Below are positions 1-7,453 of a DNA stretch of 23,442 nt, in pieces (within the stretch, counting starts at the first letter, position 1; the number at the start of each line of letters is the position of its first letter). The position numbers and the translations under genes were made by a program. The notes below the pieces were generated by a model that ran no database searches, was not told the origin of the DNA, and saw nothing but the letters and a program-made list of their open reading frames with translations. Source of the stretch: Clostridiales bacterium (lineage in GTDB: Bacteria > Bacillota > Clostridia > Christensenellales > Aristaeellaceae); NCBI GenBank assembly GCA_004554085.1, contig SFNY01000060.1, positions 1 to 23,442 of the forward strand, written 5' to 3'.

Positions 1-792
1 CGCGGCGGTCAGCGTTACGGCGCTGGGTGCGGGGGATACGCTGAGCGCGCAGTCCGCAGACACGCCGTTGTAGGCGGTCGCGGTGACGGTGGCGCTGCCA
101 TCCTTCAGGGCGTGAATCGTGCCGTCCGCGTCCACGGTGGCGACGCTCTCGTCCGAGGACGCGAAGGAAACCGCGCCTGCGGAGCCCTCGCTCAGCGTGT
201 AGGAAAGCTTTGCGCTGTCCTCCGCGCCGATTTTCAGAGAGGCGTTGGCGAGGGTGATGGATTCCGGCGCGGGCTTTACGGTGATTACGCCGGACTTGGT
301 CTTGCCGTTGTAGGTTTTGACGCTGACGCTGACCTCGCCGGGCTGCAATGCAGTGACCAGGCCGTTCTCGTCCACGGTGAGCTTTGTCTCGTCTGCGGAG
401 GAGAAGCTGTAACTGCCGGCGGAGCCGGAGGACAGGGTCGCGCTGAGCTGGGCGGTCTCGCCCACGCCGAGCAGGGTGCGGGTGGTCTTGAGGCTCACGC
501 TGGAGGGAGCCTTCTTGACGGTGATCTTGAGGGTAGCCTTCTCGCTGCCGGCCTTCTTGCCGGTGATCGCGCCGTTTGCGTCCACGGTCACGTATCTCGT
601 GTTCGAGGAGGAGAACTTCAGCGAACCGGTCACACCGGCGGGCTCCAGCTGTGCGACGAGCGCAAGCTTCTCACCCACGCCGATGGTGGTGCGCGCGGCG
701 GTCAGCGTTACGGCGCTGGGTGCGGGGGATACGCTGAGCGCGCAGTCCGCAGACACGCCGTTGTAGGCGGTCGCGGTGACGGTGGCGCTGCC
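1..792 (-). pseudogene. Out-of-frame continuation of the LRR/Big_2 surface protein gene (partial, runs off left edge)
   Basis: On the minus strand this stretch is open to the window edge in a different frame from the upstream 671-2578 reading frame. It encodes the expected continuation: the end of one Big_2 (bacterial Ig-like) domain followed by three more. Motifs such as SSNTRYVTVDANG, VKTYNGKTKSG and SSDESVATVDADG recur. It has no start codon of its own with a ribosome-binding site, so it is the 3' part of the upstream gene separated by a frameshift at about 793. The domain near 530-560 is missing its central strand because about 30 bp are absent in frame compared with the copy at 1210-1260. 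Whether the frameshift is biological or a sequencing or assembly error cannot be decided here. Confidence 0.75.
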
Positions 793-1441
793 TCAGGGCG
801 TGAATCGTGCCGTCCGCGTCCACGGTGGCGACGCTCTCGTCCGAGGAGGTGAAGCTCACCGCGCCTGCGGAGCCCTCGTTCAGCGCGTAGGAGAGCTTTG
901 CACTGTCCTCTGCGCCGATTTTCAGGGAGGTTTCGGCGAGGGTGATGGATTTCGGCGCGGGCTTTACGGTAATCACGCCGGACTTGGTCTTGCCGTTGTA
1001 GGTCTTGACGGTGACGGTGACCTCGCCGGGCTGCAGCGCGGTGACCAGGCCGCTTTCATCCACGGTGAGCTTCGTCGCATCGGAGGAGGAGAAGCTGTAT
1101 CCGCCGGCGGTGCCGTTGGGCAGGGTTGCGGTGAGCTGGGCGGTCTCGCCCTCGCCGAGCAGGGTGCGGGTGGTCTTGAGGCTCACGCTGGCGGGGGCCT
1201 TCTTGACGGTGATTTTGAGGGTGGCCTTCTTGCCGTTGTAGGTGGTGACGGTGATGGTGGCGCTGCCGGCCTTCTTGCCGGTGATTGCGCCGCTTGCATC
1301 CACGGTCACGTATCTCGTGTTGGACGAGGAGAACTTTAGCGAGCCAACCACTTCGGCGGGCTCCAGCTGCGCAGTGAGCTGCAGCTTCTCGCCCGCGCCG
1401 ATGGTGGTGCGCTGGGCGGTCAGGGTCACGCCGGTGGGCGC
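1..1441 (-). repeat. Tandem 723-bp module encoding three Big_2 domains
   Basis: The gene repeats a block of three Big_2 domains (about 241 codons). Bases 1-99 are identical to 694-792, and the rest of the block is clearly similar. The offset between copies starting at 1439 and 721 is 718 bp, that is 723 minus the 5-nt frameshift deletion. The next offset is 693 bp, that is 723 minus an in-frame 30-bp deletion. High nucleotide identity points to recent duplication or ongoing homogenisation, and makes the locus prone to recombination and to assembly error. Confidence 0.8.
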
Positions 1442-2578
1442 GTCCTTGTATGTATAGGGGATCTTGGCTGCCTTGCAGGCGGCCTCGGCGGCAGTGCCGT
1501 AGGTCAGCAGCACGGTCAGCTTCGGGCAGTTCGCAAACGCGTCGCTCGCGATCTGCGAAAGATTCGCGGGGAGGGTCAGGCTTTCCAGTGCGGTGCAGCC
1601 GGAGAGCGCTCCGGACCCGATGCTCGTCAGCGTGGAGGGCAGCTCCAGCGCCTCCAGCGCGGTGCAGCCTGCGAACATGGACGCGCCGAGCACGGTCATG
1701 CCCTCGGACAGAACCGCCTTTTTCAGCGAAGTACAGTCCTTGAAGATGTGCTGGTCGCCGCGCTCGATTACGCCGCCCAGCTGACGCAGCTTCTCGGGGA
1801 GAACGATCTCCTCCAGGCGCTTGCAGCCCTCAAAGGCAAATTCGCCGATAATTTCCAGATTTTTCGGCAGGTCGATGGCCTCCAGCGCCTCGCAATCCCT
1901 GAAGGCACAGGGGCCGATGGTGCGCAGAGCGTCGCAGAGGGAGACACGCGCGAGGGACGAGCAGCTCTCGAAGGCGCTCTTCCCGATTTCAACCACGCCA
2001 TTGGGCAGGCTCAGGGAGGTCAGCGCCGTGCAGCCCTTGAACGCGCCCTCGCCGATGGCGGTCACGCCGTCGGGCACGGTCACGTCGCCGCCCGCGCCGT
2101 TGTAGGCAATGAGCACGCCCGCTTCAATGGTGAAGTCCTCATCCAGCGCGAGGTTTGCCTGCAGCGCCGCCAGCGCCGCGTCGATCTCCTCCGCAGGCAT
2201 CGCGCGGAGCGCTTCCACGCTGATGTTCAGCGCTTCGGCAAGCTCCTCCACCGATATGCCCAGCTCCTCCGCACGGATTTCGGCGGGGGTGGCGGTCGCC
2301 GCGGGTTCCGGCGAGGATTCGTCGGTGGGCGCGGCGGTGGGTTCATCAGTGGGTTCGGCACTGGACTCCGGGGTGGGTGCGCCGGTGGGATCCGTCGTCG
2401 CCTCCGCTTCGTCCGGTGGGGCGGGGGTCGCGTTATCTGTAACAGCCTCGGAAGATGCTGCGATTTCCGCTATCTCTGCGCTACCGGTGGCTTCCTCGGT
2501 TGCAATTGCAGGCATGCCGGTCATCAGCATCGCCGCACAGGTTGCCGCCGCAAGGATGCGCAGCCAGATATGTTTCAT
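671..2578 (-). CDS. Secreted BspA-like LRR_5 and Big_2 surface protein (frameshifted 3' end)
   Basis: The start at 2578 is chosen because a good SD (GGAGGTG) lies just upstream and a clean signal peptide follows: basic MKHIWLR, a hydrophobic core, and probable cleavage after MPAIA near residue 26. Next come a Pro/Thr/Ser/Glu-rich linker (about 50-105), a short helical segment with two SVE(E/A)L repeats, and eight LRR_5 repeats (about 160-365) of the pattern LxxIGxxAFxxCxxLxxLxLP. One of these carries an extra segment (GVIERGDQH). Three Big_2 domains follow. After residue about 595 the frame is lost: 5 nt present at 100-104 are missing at the equivalent place (792/793), so the last 41 residues to the stop at 671 are nonsense. 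The domain make-up suggests an exported adhesin or wall-associated protein. No sortase motif or transmembrane anchor is visible because the true C-terminus lies outside the window. Substrate or ligand is unknown. Confidence 0.85.
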   Translation of the reverse strand: MKHIWLRILAAATCAAMLMTGMPAIATEEATGSAEIAEIAASSEAVTDNATPAPPDEAEATTDPTGAPTPESSAEPTDEPTAAPTDESSPEPAATATPAEIRAEELGISVEELAEALNISVEALRAMPAEEIDAALAALQANLALDEDFTIEAGVLIAYNGAGGDVTVPDGVTAIGEGAFKGCTALTSLSLPNGVVEIGKSAFESCSSLARVSLCDALRTIGPCAFRDCEALEAIDLPKNLEIIGEFAFEGCKRLEEIVLPEKLRQLGGVIERGDQHIFKDCTSLKKAVLSEGMTVLGASMFAGCTALEALELPSTLTSIGSGALSGCTALESLTLPANLSQIASDAFANCPKLTVLLTYGTAAEAACKAAKIPYTYKDAPTGVTLTAQRTTIGAGEKLQLTAQLEPAEVVGSLKFSSSNTRYVTVDASGAITGKKAGSATITVTTYNGKKATLKITVKKAPASVSLKTTRTLLGEGETAQLTATLPNGTAGGYSFSSSDATKLTVDESGLVTALQPGEVTVTVKTYNGKTKSGVITVKPAPKSITLAETSLKIGAEDSAKLSYALNEGSAGAVSFTSSDESVATVDADGTIHALRQRHRHRDRLQRRVCGLRAQRIPRTQRRNADRRAHHHRRG

Positions 2579-2621
2579 TTTCACACCTCCAATGAGCATA
2601 ATCCTCCAAATTACCAGCCTA

Positions 2622-2650
2622 ATTATAACATCTATCCTTAAATTATACAA
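2622..2650 (-). promoter_or_regulatory. Probable sigma-A promoter of the LRR/Big_2 surface protein gene
   Basis: On the minus strand a perfect TATAAT (2627-2622) lies 17 nt after TTGTAT (2650-2645), a 3-of-6 match to the -35 consensus. A second TATAAT overlaps at 2647-2642 but has no convincing -35. This would leave a short leader of about 37 nt before the ATG at 2578. Confidence 0.5.
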
Positions 2651-2711
2651 GCGCGCCGGATGGGCTTATGCCGAACGGCGCATTGGAAGTTCGCGCGTTT
2701 TGAGTTGAATC

Positions 2712-2787
2712 TGTGTAAAATTCCATAAATTGGCTGTGGAATGTGTGCAATTCTGTGGATAATGCGTTATAATAATGACAATCCACA
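2712..2787. other. Cluster of DnaA-box-like 9-mers in an AT-rich intergenic region
   Basis: The stretch contains a perfect DnaA box (TGTGGATAA at 2754-2762, the complement of TTATCCACA) and several near matches: TGTGTAAAA at 2712-2720 (8 of 9 to TTATNCACA on the other strand), TGTGGAATG at 2735-2743, TGTGTGCAA at 2742-2750 and, on the opposite strand, CAATCCACA at 2779-2787. No dnaA or dnaN gene is nearby, so this is not presented as an origin. Confidence 0.35.
2744..2773 (+). promoter_or_regulatory. Probable promoter of the araD-like gene
   Basis: A perfect TATAAT sits at 2768-2773. The hexamer 18 nt upstream, TGTGCA (2744-2749), matches the -35 consensus at only 3 of 6 positions, so an activator or a weak promoter is possible. 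The -10 lies just downstream of the perfect DnaA-like box at 2754-2762. Confidence 0.45.
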
Positions 2788-2809
2788 TGGAAAGGATCGA
2801 GAAAAAGCC

Positions 2810-3505
2810 ATGCTTGAACAACTGAAGAAGGACGTCTATGAGGCGAATATGGAACTGCCGCGCCGCGGCCTGATCACCTACACCTGGGGCAACGTCAGCG
2901 GACGCGACGCTGAGACCGGCTACTTTGTCATCAAGCCCAGCGGCGTGGATTACGACAAGCTGACCGCCGACGACATGGTTGTCGTGGATCTGACTGGCAA
3001 GGTCATCGAGGGCAAGTACCGTCCCTCCTCCGACACCCCCACCCACATCGAGCTGTACAAGAAGTACCCGGAGATCGGCGGCATCGTGCACACCCACTCC
3101 CCGGAGGCAACCTCCTGGGCACAGGCGGGCCGCAGCATCCCGCTGTACGGCACCACCCACGCCGACTACTTCTACGGCCCGATCCCCTGCGCCCGCAGCC
3201 TCACCAAGGAGGAGATCGAGGGCGAGTATGAGAAGAACACCGGCCTGGTGATCATCGAGACCTTCGAGGAGAACGGCATCAATCCGGTTCACACCCCCGG
3301 CGTGCTGTGCTGCAACCACGGCCCCTTCACCTGGGGCAAGGACGCTGCCGAGGCGGTGCACAACGCCGTGGTGCTGGAGGAGGTCGCCAAGATGGCAACC
3401 AAGACCGAGCTGATCAATCCCCGCGTCACGCCCGCACCCGACACCATCCGCGACAAGCACTTCTTCCGCAAGCATGGCGCAAACGCCTACTACGGCCAGA
3501 AGTAA
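2810..3505 (+). CDS. araD: L-ribulose-5-phosphate 4-epimerase-like class II aldolase
   Basis: This 231-residue protein has the same length as Escherichia coli AraD and carries the family signatures: GNVSGRD (27-33), SSDTPTHIELY (73-83), the zinc-binding HTH pair (His94, His96), HADYFYGPIPCAR with Asp119, and the third zinc ligand in CNHG (His170). Enzymes of this family interconvert L-ribulose 5-phosphate and D-xylulose 5-phosphate in the cytoplasm, feeding pentoses into the pentose phosphate pathway. UlaF and SgbE paralogues act on the same substrate in ascorbate or gulose routes and cannot be excluded, because no other arabinose or ascorbate genes are adjacent. The start at 2810 gives the usual family N-terminus. 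The possible SD (AAAGGA, 2791-2796) is rather distant, about 13 nt. An in-frame upstream ATG at 2741 lies before the -10 and is rejected. Confidence 0.9.
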   Translation: MLEQLKKDVYEANMELPRRGLITYTWGNVSGRDAETGYFVIKPSGVDYDKLTADDMVVVDLTGKVIEGKYRPSSDTPTHIELYKKYPEIGGIVHTHSPEATSWAQAGRSIPLYGTTHADYFYGPIPCARSLTKEEIEGEYEKNTGLVIIETFEENGINPVHTPGVLCCNHGPFTWGKDAAEAVHNAVVLEEVAKMATKTELINPRVTPAPDTIRDKHFFRKHGANAYYGQK

Positions 3506-3516
3506 GCCTACATATG

Positions 3517-3557
3517 AAGCAAACGCTCCGGATCATTGCGATTCGGAGCGTTTGCTT
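3517..3557. terminator. Convergent hairpin between araD and aroQ
   Basis: A perfect 14-bp inverted repeat (3517-3530 against 3544-3557) with a 13-nt loop lies between the convergent gene ends and touches the aroQ stop codon. Neither side has a long T-run, so it is a probable bidirectional terminator or mRNA 3' end stabiliser, not a textbook intrinsic terminator. Confidence 0.6.
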
Positions 3558-4000
3558 TACTTGGCTGCATTCTCAATATACGATTTCAAAAACAGGATCG
3601 CCTGGCGGTAGCCGTCGAGGCCCTGGCCCATGATGGTCTTGACGCAGGCCAGGCGCGCGTAGGAGATCTGGCGGAAGTCCTCGCGCTTGGACACATCGGA
3701 GATGTGCACCTCCACCGCGGGGATGCGCACGGCCTTGAGCGCGTCCAGGATCGCCACGCTGGTGTGGGTGTAGGCGGCGGGGTTGATGACGATGCCGTCC
3801 GCGTCGCCCATCGCCTGCTGAATGCGGTCGACGATCGCGCCCTCGTGGTTGGACTGGAACACGTCCACCTGGATGTTTTCAGCGGCGCAGGTGTCCTCGA
3901 TCAGCTTGACCAGCGCACTGTAGCTCTGGTCGCCGTAGATGCCCGGCTCCCGCACGCCCAGCAGGTTCAGGTTCGGCCCGTTAACGACCAACAGTTTCAT
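3557..4000 (-). CDS. aroQ: 3-dehydroquinate dehydratase, type II
   Basis: The enzyme dehydrates 3-dehydroquinate to 3-dehydroshikimate, the third step of the shikimate pathway. The 147-residue length fits the small type II family, which forms dodecamers. Visible signatures are NGPNLNLLGVREPGIYG (7-23) with catalytic Tyr22, NPAAYTHTS (73-81), and VEVHIS (96-101) with Glu97 and His99. The loop Arg of KRED is also present. The start at 4000 is supported by a good SD (GGAGGTG) lying inside the upstream gene and by the canonical N-terminus MKLLVVNGPN. The gene overlaps the end of aroE-aroK by 20 bp, so translation is probably coupled. It is the last gene of the aromatic operon. Confidence 0.95.
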   Translation of the reverse strand: MKLLVVNGPNLNLLGVREPGIYGDQSYSALVKLIEDTCAAENIQVDVFQSNHEGAIVDRIQQAMGDADGIVINPAAYTHTSVAILDALKAVRIPAVEVHISDVSKREDFRQISYARLACVKTIMGQGLDGYRQAILFLKSYIENAAK

Positions 4001-5213
4001 GGTACACCTCCAGTATCCGCGCGGCGGCAGTCTCCGGCGCGCCGTCGTTGTCGATCTCCGCGTCCGCAAAGCTGCGGTACAGCGGCAGGCGCTTGCGATA
4101 CAGCTCCTCCAGGGGATTGGCCTGGGACAGCGGCCGACCATCGGTGGGAAGCTTGTCGAGCGCGCGCTGAATGAAGAACAGCGCGCCGTTCTGCTTCAGC
4201 AGGTTCCGGTTTTCCGGTCGGGTGACGCAGCCGCCGCCGGTGGCGATCACCAGTGAGGACTGCTTGCCCAGCTCCGCGATGCACTGCGTCTCCAGCGCGC
4301 GGAACTCCGCCTCGGAGTGGGTGGAGAAGTACTCCGGAATGGACATGCCCGCGCGCTCCACGATCAGCTCATCGGAGTCGGCGAAGCGCCGTCCGGTCTG
4401 CTCCGCGATCATCTGGCCGAGGGTGGTCTTGCCGCTGCCCGGCATGCCGATCAGGATGATGTTCTCCGTCTCGCCCTGTAAGCTGCGGCGGATCTCCTCG
4501 CTGCAGGCGGGGTCGATCTGCGTTCCCGTGAAGCGCTCCGCAGCTGCGCGGGCCTGCTCCACCAGCATGGTGAGGCCTCCCAGCGCCGGGATGCCCCGAT
4601 CCATCGCGTCCAGAATCAGCGCGGTGCGGGCCGGGTTGTAGATCAGATCCAGCACGCCCTCCAGCCGGGGGAAGTGCGCAAGGGAGAGTGCCGCTGCGCC
4701 GTTGTTCGGATACATGCCAACGGGGGTGGTGTTCACCAGGATGCGCGCGTCGGCGTGGCGGTCGAGGTTTTCGTAGTTGTCTTCGCCGCTGCGGGAGATC
4801 ACCACGACCTCCGCGCCCAGCGCTTTCAGCACGTGCCGCACCGTCAGCGACGCGCCGCCGCTGCCCAGCACCAGCGCCTTCTTGCCCTTGGGATCGATGC
4901 GCAGGCGCCTGAGCATGGCCGTGAAGCCCGCCGCGTCGGTGTTGTCGCCGAAGAGCGTGCCGTCCGGACGGCGCACGATGGTGTTCACGCTGCCGATGGC
5001 CCGCGCCGCGTCGCTCAGCTCCGTGCAGTAGGGGATCACGTCCTTTTTGTAGGGGATGGTCACGTTCATCGCATCGAAGCGGTCGCCGCGCATGAAGGCA
5101 TCCAGCGCGTCGGGCTCCACCTCGAACAGTTCGTACCTGTAATCGCCCAGCCGGGCGTGAATCTGCGGCGAGAAGCTGTGGCCCAGCTTGCGGCCCAGAA
5201 GTCCTGCACGCAT
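3981..5213 (-). CDS. aroE: Bifunctional shikimate dehydrogenase / shikimate kinase (AroE-AroK fusion)
   Basis: One 410-residue protein joins two consecutive pathway enzymes. Residues 1 to about 245 are shikimate dehydrogenase: NVTIPYKK (50-57) with catalytic Lys56, GDNTDAAGF with Asp93, and the NADP-binding loop GSGGAS (117-122). Residues about 250-410 are shikimate kinase: Walker A GMPGSGKTT (256-264), DSD (279-281) for shikimate and magnesium, GGG (326-328), and the lid DGRPLS (358-363). The product would reduce 3-dehydroshikimate and phosphorylate shikimate. All key residues of both domains are present, so the fusion looks functional. The start at 5213 abuts the pheA TGA directly, with an SD (AGGTGA) inside pheA. 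It overlaps aroQ by 20 bp. Confidence 0.93.
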   Translation of the reverse strand: MRAGLLGRKLGHSFSPQIHARLGDYRYELFEVEPDALDAFMRGDRFDAMNVTIPYKKDVIPYCTELSDAARAIGSVNTIVRRPDGTLFGDNTDAAGFTAMLRRLRIDPKGKKALVLGSGGASLTVRHVLKALGAEVVVISRSGEDNYENLDRHADARILVNTTPVGMYPNNGAAALSLAHFPRLEGVLDLIYNPARTALILDAMDRGIPALGGLTMLVEQARAAAERFTGTQIDPACSEEIRRSLQGETENIILIGMPGSGKTTLGQMIAEQTGRRFADSDELIVERAGMSIPEYFSTHSEAEFRALETQCIAELGKQSSLVIATGGGCVTRPENRNLLKQNGALFFIQRALDKLPTDGRPLSQANPLEELYRKRLPLYRSFADAEIDNDGAPETAAARILEVYHETVGR

Positions 5214-6359
5214 TCAGATCACCTCGCTGTAGCTGCCCAGGTAGCGGAATTCCTCGCTGATGGAATCCAGATCGTCGATCATGCGGCCGAATTCGCCGGA
5301 GTAGACGCTGGTCTCCAGATCGAAGTAGAACATGAACTGGAAGTCGCGCTCGGGAAGCGGGCGGCTCTCCAGCTTGGTGATGTTGATGCCCAGGGAATAG
5401 AAGCGGCTCAGCGCGCGGCACAGCGAGCCGGGGCGGTGGGGCAGGGTCATCATCACGGTGGTGCGGTTCGCGCCGGGGTAGATCTCCAGCTTCTTGGAGA
5501 TGCAGATGAAGCGGGTGTAGTTGTTGCCGCGATCCTGAATGTCGCTCTCCAGGCACTTCAGGCCGTAGAGGGAGGCGCAGTCGTAGGAGGCGATGGCGGC
5601 GATGTCCCGCCTGCCGGACTTGGCCACGGCCTCCGCAGCCATGGCGGTGTTCTCGCAGCGGGTGATCTTCACGTCGGGGCCGAATTGCTCCAGATAGCCC
5701 GCGCACTGATCCAGCGCCTGCTGGTGGGAGAAGATCTCGCGGATGTCCTCCTTCTTCACGCCCGGGGCCGCCAGCAGGTTGTGGTCGATCTTCAGGCGGC
5801 AGGAGCGCACCACGTAGAACTTGTGGCGCAGCATCAGGTCGTAGACCTTCTTCACGGAGCCTGCGCTGCTGTTTTCGATGGGCAGGATGCCGTACTGGCA
5901 GAAGCCGCTCTCGATGGCGGAGAATACGCTGTCAAAGCTCTTGAAGTACATGATCTTCGGGCTCTTGAACATGCGCGTGCCGGCGATCTGGGAGTACGCG
6001 CCCTCGGTGCCCTGGCAGGCGATGATGGGCGAGGTGGGGAAGAGGCGGTCTGTGCCCTCGATGGCTTGCTCAACTTCCTTTCGCAGGCTGCTCTGGCTGC
6101 GGGTCAGGTCGCTCTGATGGCTGCGGCTCAGCTCAAAGATCATGGAGTAGAGCATCTGGGTGTAGGTCTGCATGTCCTCGCGGCTCCCGGCGGCGATGGC
6201 GTTGAGCTTGTCGCGCTCCCGGGCTGCGTCCAGCACCGGCATGTGGTTCTCACGCTTCCACGCGCCGATCTCGGCGGCGACGTCCATGCGGGCCTCGAAC
6301 AGCTTGGTCAGCTGCGCGTCGATCTCATCAATTTTGCTGCGAAGTTCCTGAAGCTCCAT
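5214..6359 (-). CDS. pheA: Bifunctional chorismate mutase / prephenate dehydratase (P-protein)
   Basis: This 381-residue protein converts chorismate to prephenate and then to phenylpyruvate, the branch to phenylalanine. An AroQ-class chorismate mutase helix bundle occupies residues 1-85 (ELRSKIDEIDAQL, then ARERDK). The prephenate dehydratase domain spans about 110-290, with GTEGAYSQ (117-124), LPIENSSAGSV (159-169) and the TRF motif (282-284). A C-terminal ACT domain (about 298-381) carries HRPGSL (308-313) and ESRP (331-334), the usual phenylalanine-binding feedback site. Feedback inhibition by Phe is therefore likely by family knowledge. The start at 6359 follows the aroC stop by one base, with an SD (AAGGTGA) in the aroC end. 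Confidence 0.96.
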   Translation of the reverse strand: MELQELRSKIDEIDAQLTKLFEARMDVAAEIGAWKRENHMPVLDAARERDKLNAIAAGSREDMQTYTQMLYSMIFELSRSHQSDLTRSQSSLRKEVEQAIEGTDRLFPTSPIIACQGTEGAYSQIAGTRMFKSPKIMYFKSFDSVFSAIESGFCQYGILPIENSSAGSVKKVYDLMLRHKFYVVRSCRLKIDHNLLAAPGVKKEDIREIFSHQQALDQCAGYLEQFGPDVKITRCENTAMAAEAVAKSGRRDIAAIASYDCASLYGLKCLESDIQDRGNNYTRFICISKKLEIYPGANRTTVMMTLPHRPGSLCRALSRFYSLGINITKLESRPLPERDFQFMFYFDLETSVYSGEFGRMIDDLDSISEEFRYLGSYSEVI

Positions 6360-6360
6360 A

Positions 6361-7452
6361 TCAATTCACCTTATCCTTTTCCAGAAGTGCGTCGGTAATG
6401 GCGATGGCCAGCGCGGCCTCCATGCAGGGCACCGCGCGGGGCACGATGCAGGGATCGTGGCGGCCCCGGACGGCAAGCTTTGCATTCTCCATCCGGGACA
6501 GGGACACGCTGTCCTGCTCCCGGGCGATGGAGGGCGTGGGCTTGACGGCGGCGCGGAAGATCAGCGGCATGCCGCTGGTGATTCCGCCCAGGATGCCGCC
6601 CGCGTGGTTCGTGCGGGTGCGCACGGTATTTCCGTCCATGTAGAAGGGATCGTTGTTTTCACTGCCCCGCATGTCCGCGACAGCGAAGCCTGCGCCGAAC
6701 TCGATGCCCTTGACGGCAGGGATGGCGAAGGCGATGCGGGCGATGCGGTTCTCCATGCCGTCGAACATGGGATCGCCCAGGCCCACGGGCAGGCCGATTG
6801 CGGCGCATTCGATCACGCCGCCCACGGAGTCCAGCTCCGCGCGCGCGCGGGCAATCTCTTCCTGCATCCGCGCGCCGCAGGTTTCGTCCAGCACGGGGAA
6901 GTCCCGCCCTGCGGCGAGATGCAGTTCCTCGGAGGTCAGGTGCACCGGATCGAAGCCCGCTTCGCTGACCGAACCGATGCGCAGGATGTGCGCGCCGATT
7001 TCAATGCCCCGCCGCGCGAGAATCTGCATGCAGATTCCCCCGGCGATGCACAGCGGCGCGGTGAGCCGCCCGGAGAAGTGTCCGCCGCCGGAAACGTCCT
7101 GAAAGCCAGAGTACTTCACCTGCGCGGTGTAGTCGGCATGTCCCGGACGGGGCACGTCCCGCAGATTGTCGTAGTCGCCGGAGCGGGTGTTGGTGTTGGC
7201 GATCAGCGCAGCCAGCGGTGCGCCGCAGGTGGTGTCGTTCACCAGTCCGCCCAGGAATTGGGGCAGGTCGGCCTCCTTCCGGGGGGTGGACCAGGCCTTG
7301 CCGCCGGGCGCGCGCCGGGACAGGAAGGCATGAAGCGCGTCCATGTCGATCCTTTCCCCGGCGGGCAGGCCGTCGATCACCACGCCGATGCCGCCGGAGT
7401 GGGACTGGCCGAAGATCGAAATTTTCAGATTTCCGCAGTATGTGCTGCCCAT
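6361..7452 (-). CDS. aroC: Chorismate synthase
   Basis: The enzyme converts EPSP to chorismate using reduced FMN as a catalytic cofactor. The 363-residue protein starts with the family N-terminus (GNLKISIFGQSHS, His18) and carries RPGHADYTA (102-110, His105), NHAGGILGGITSGMP and GRHDPCIVPR. The central motif is SGGGHFSGRLTAP (121-133) in place of the commoner RGGGRSSARETA, a variant I associate with clostridial AroC. The start at 7452 lies one base after the aroA TGA and is preceded by GGAGG. Upstream in-frame Met codons within aroA lack both a ribosome-binding site and family similarity and are rejected. Confidence 0.95.
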   Translation of the reverse strand: MGSTYCGNLKISIFGQSHSGGIGVVIDGLPAGERIDMDALHAFLSRRAPGGKAWSTPRKEADLPQFLGGLVNDTTCGAPLAALIANTNTRSGDYDNLRDVPRPGHADYTAQVKYSGFQDVSGGGHFSGRLTAPLCIAGGICMQILARRGIEIGAHILRIGSVSEAGFDPVHLTSEELHLAAGRDFPVLDETCGARMQEEIARARAELDSVGGVIECAAIGLPVGLGDPMFDGMENRIARIAFAIPAVKGIEFGAGFAVADMRGSENNDPFYMDGNTVRTRTNHAGGILGGITSGMPLIFRAAVKPTPSIAREQDSVSLSRMENAKLAVRGRHDPCIVPRAVPCMEAALAIAITDALLEKDKVN

Positions 7453-7453
7453 A

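Noticed and set aside
1..1441. CRISPR array
   Set aside because: The repeats are long, protein-coding Big_2 modules of hundreds of bases, not short repeats with unique spacers.
2712..2787. Chromosomal replication origin
   Set aside because: DnaA-like boxes alone are insufficient: dnaA, dnaN and a DNA-unwinding element are not seen.
4674..6398. 574-codon open frame on the plus strand opposite aroE-aroK and pheA
   Set aside because: It is antisense to two clearly conserved genes, has low-complexity Ala/Gly/Val/His-rich sequence with no family signature, and reflects GC-rich third positions on the other strand.
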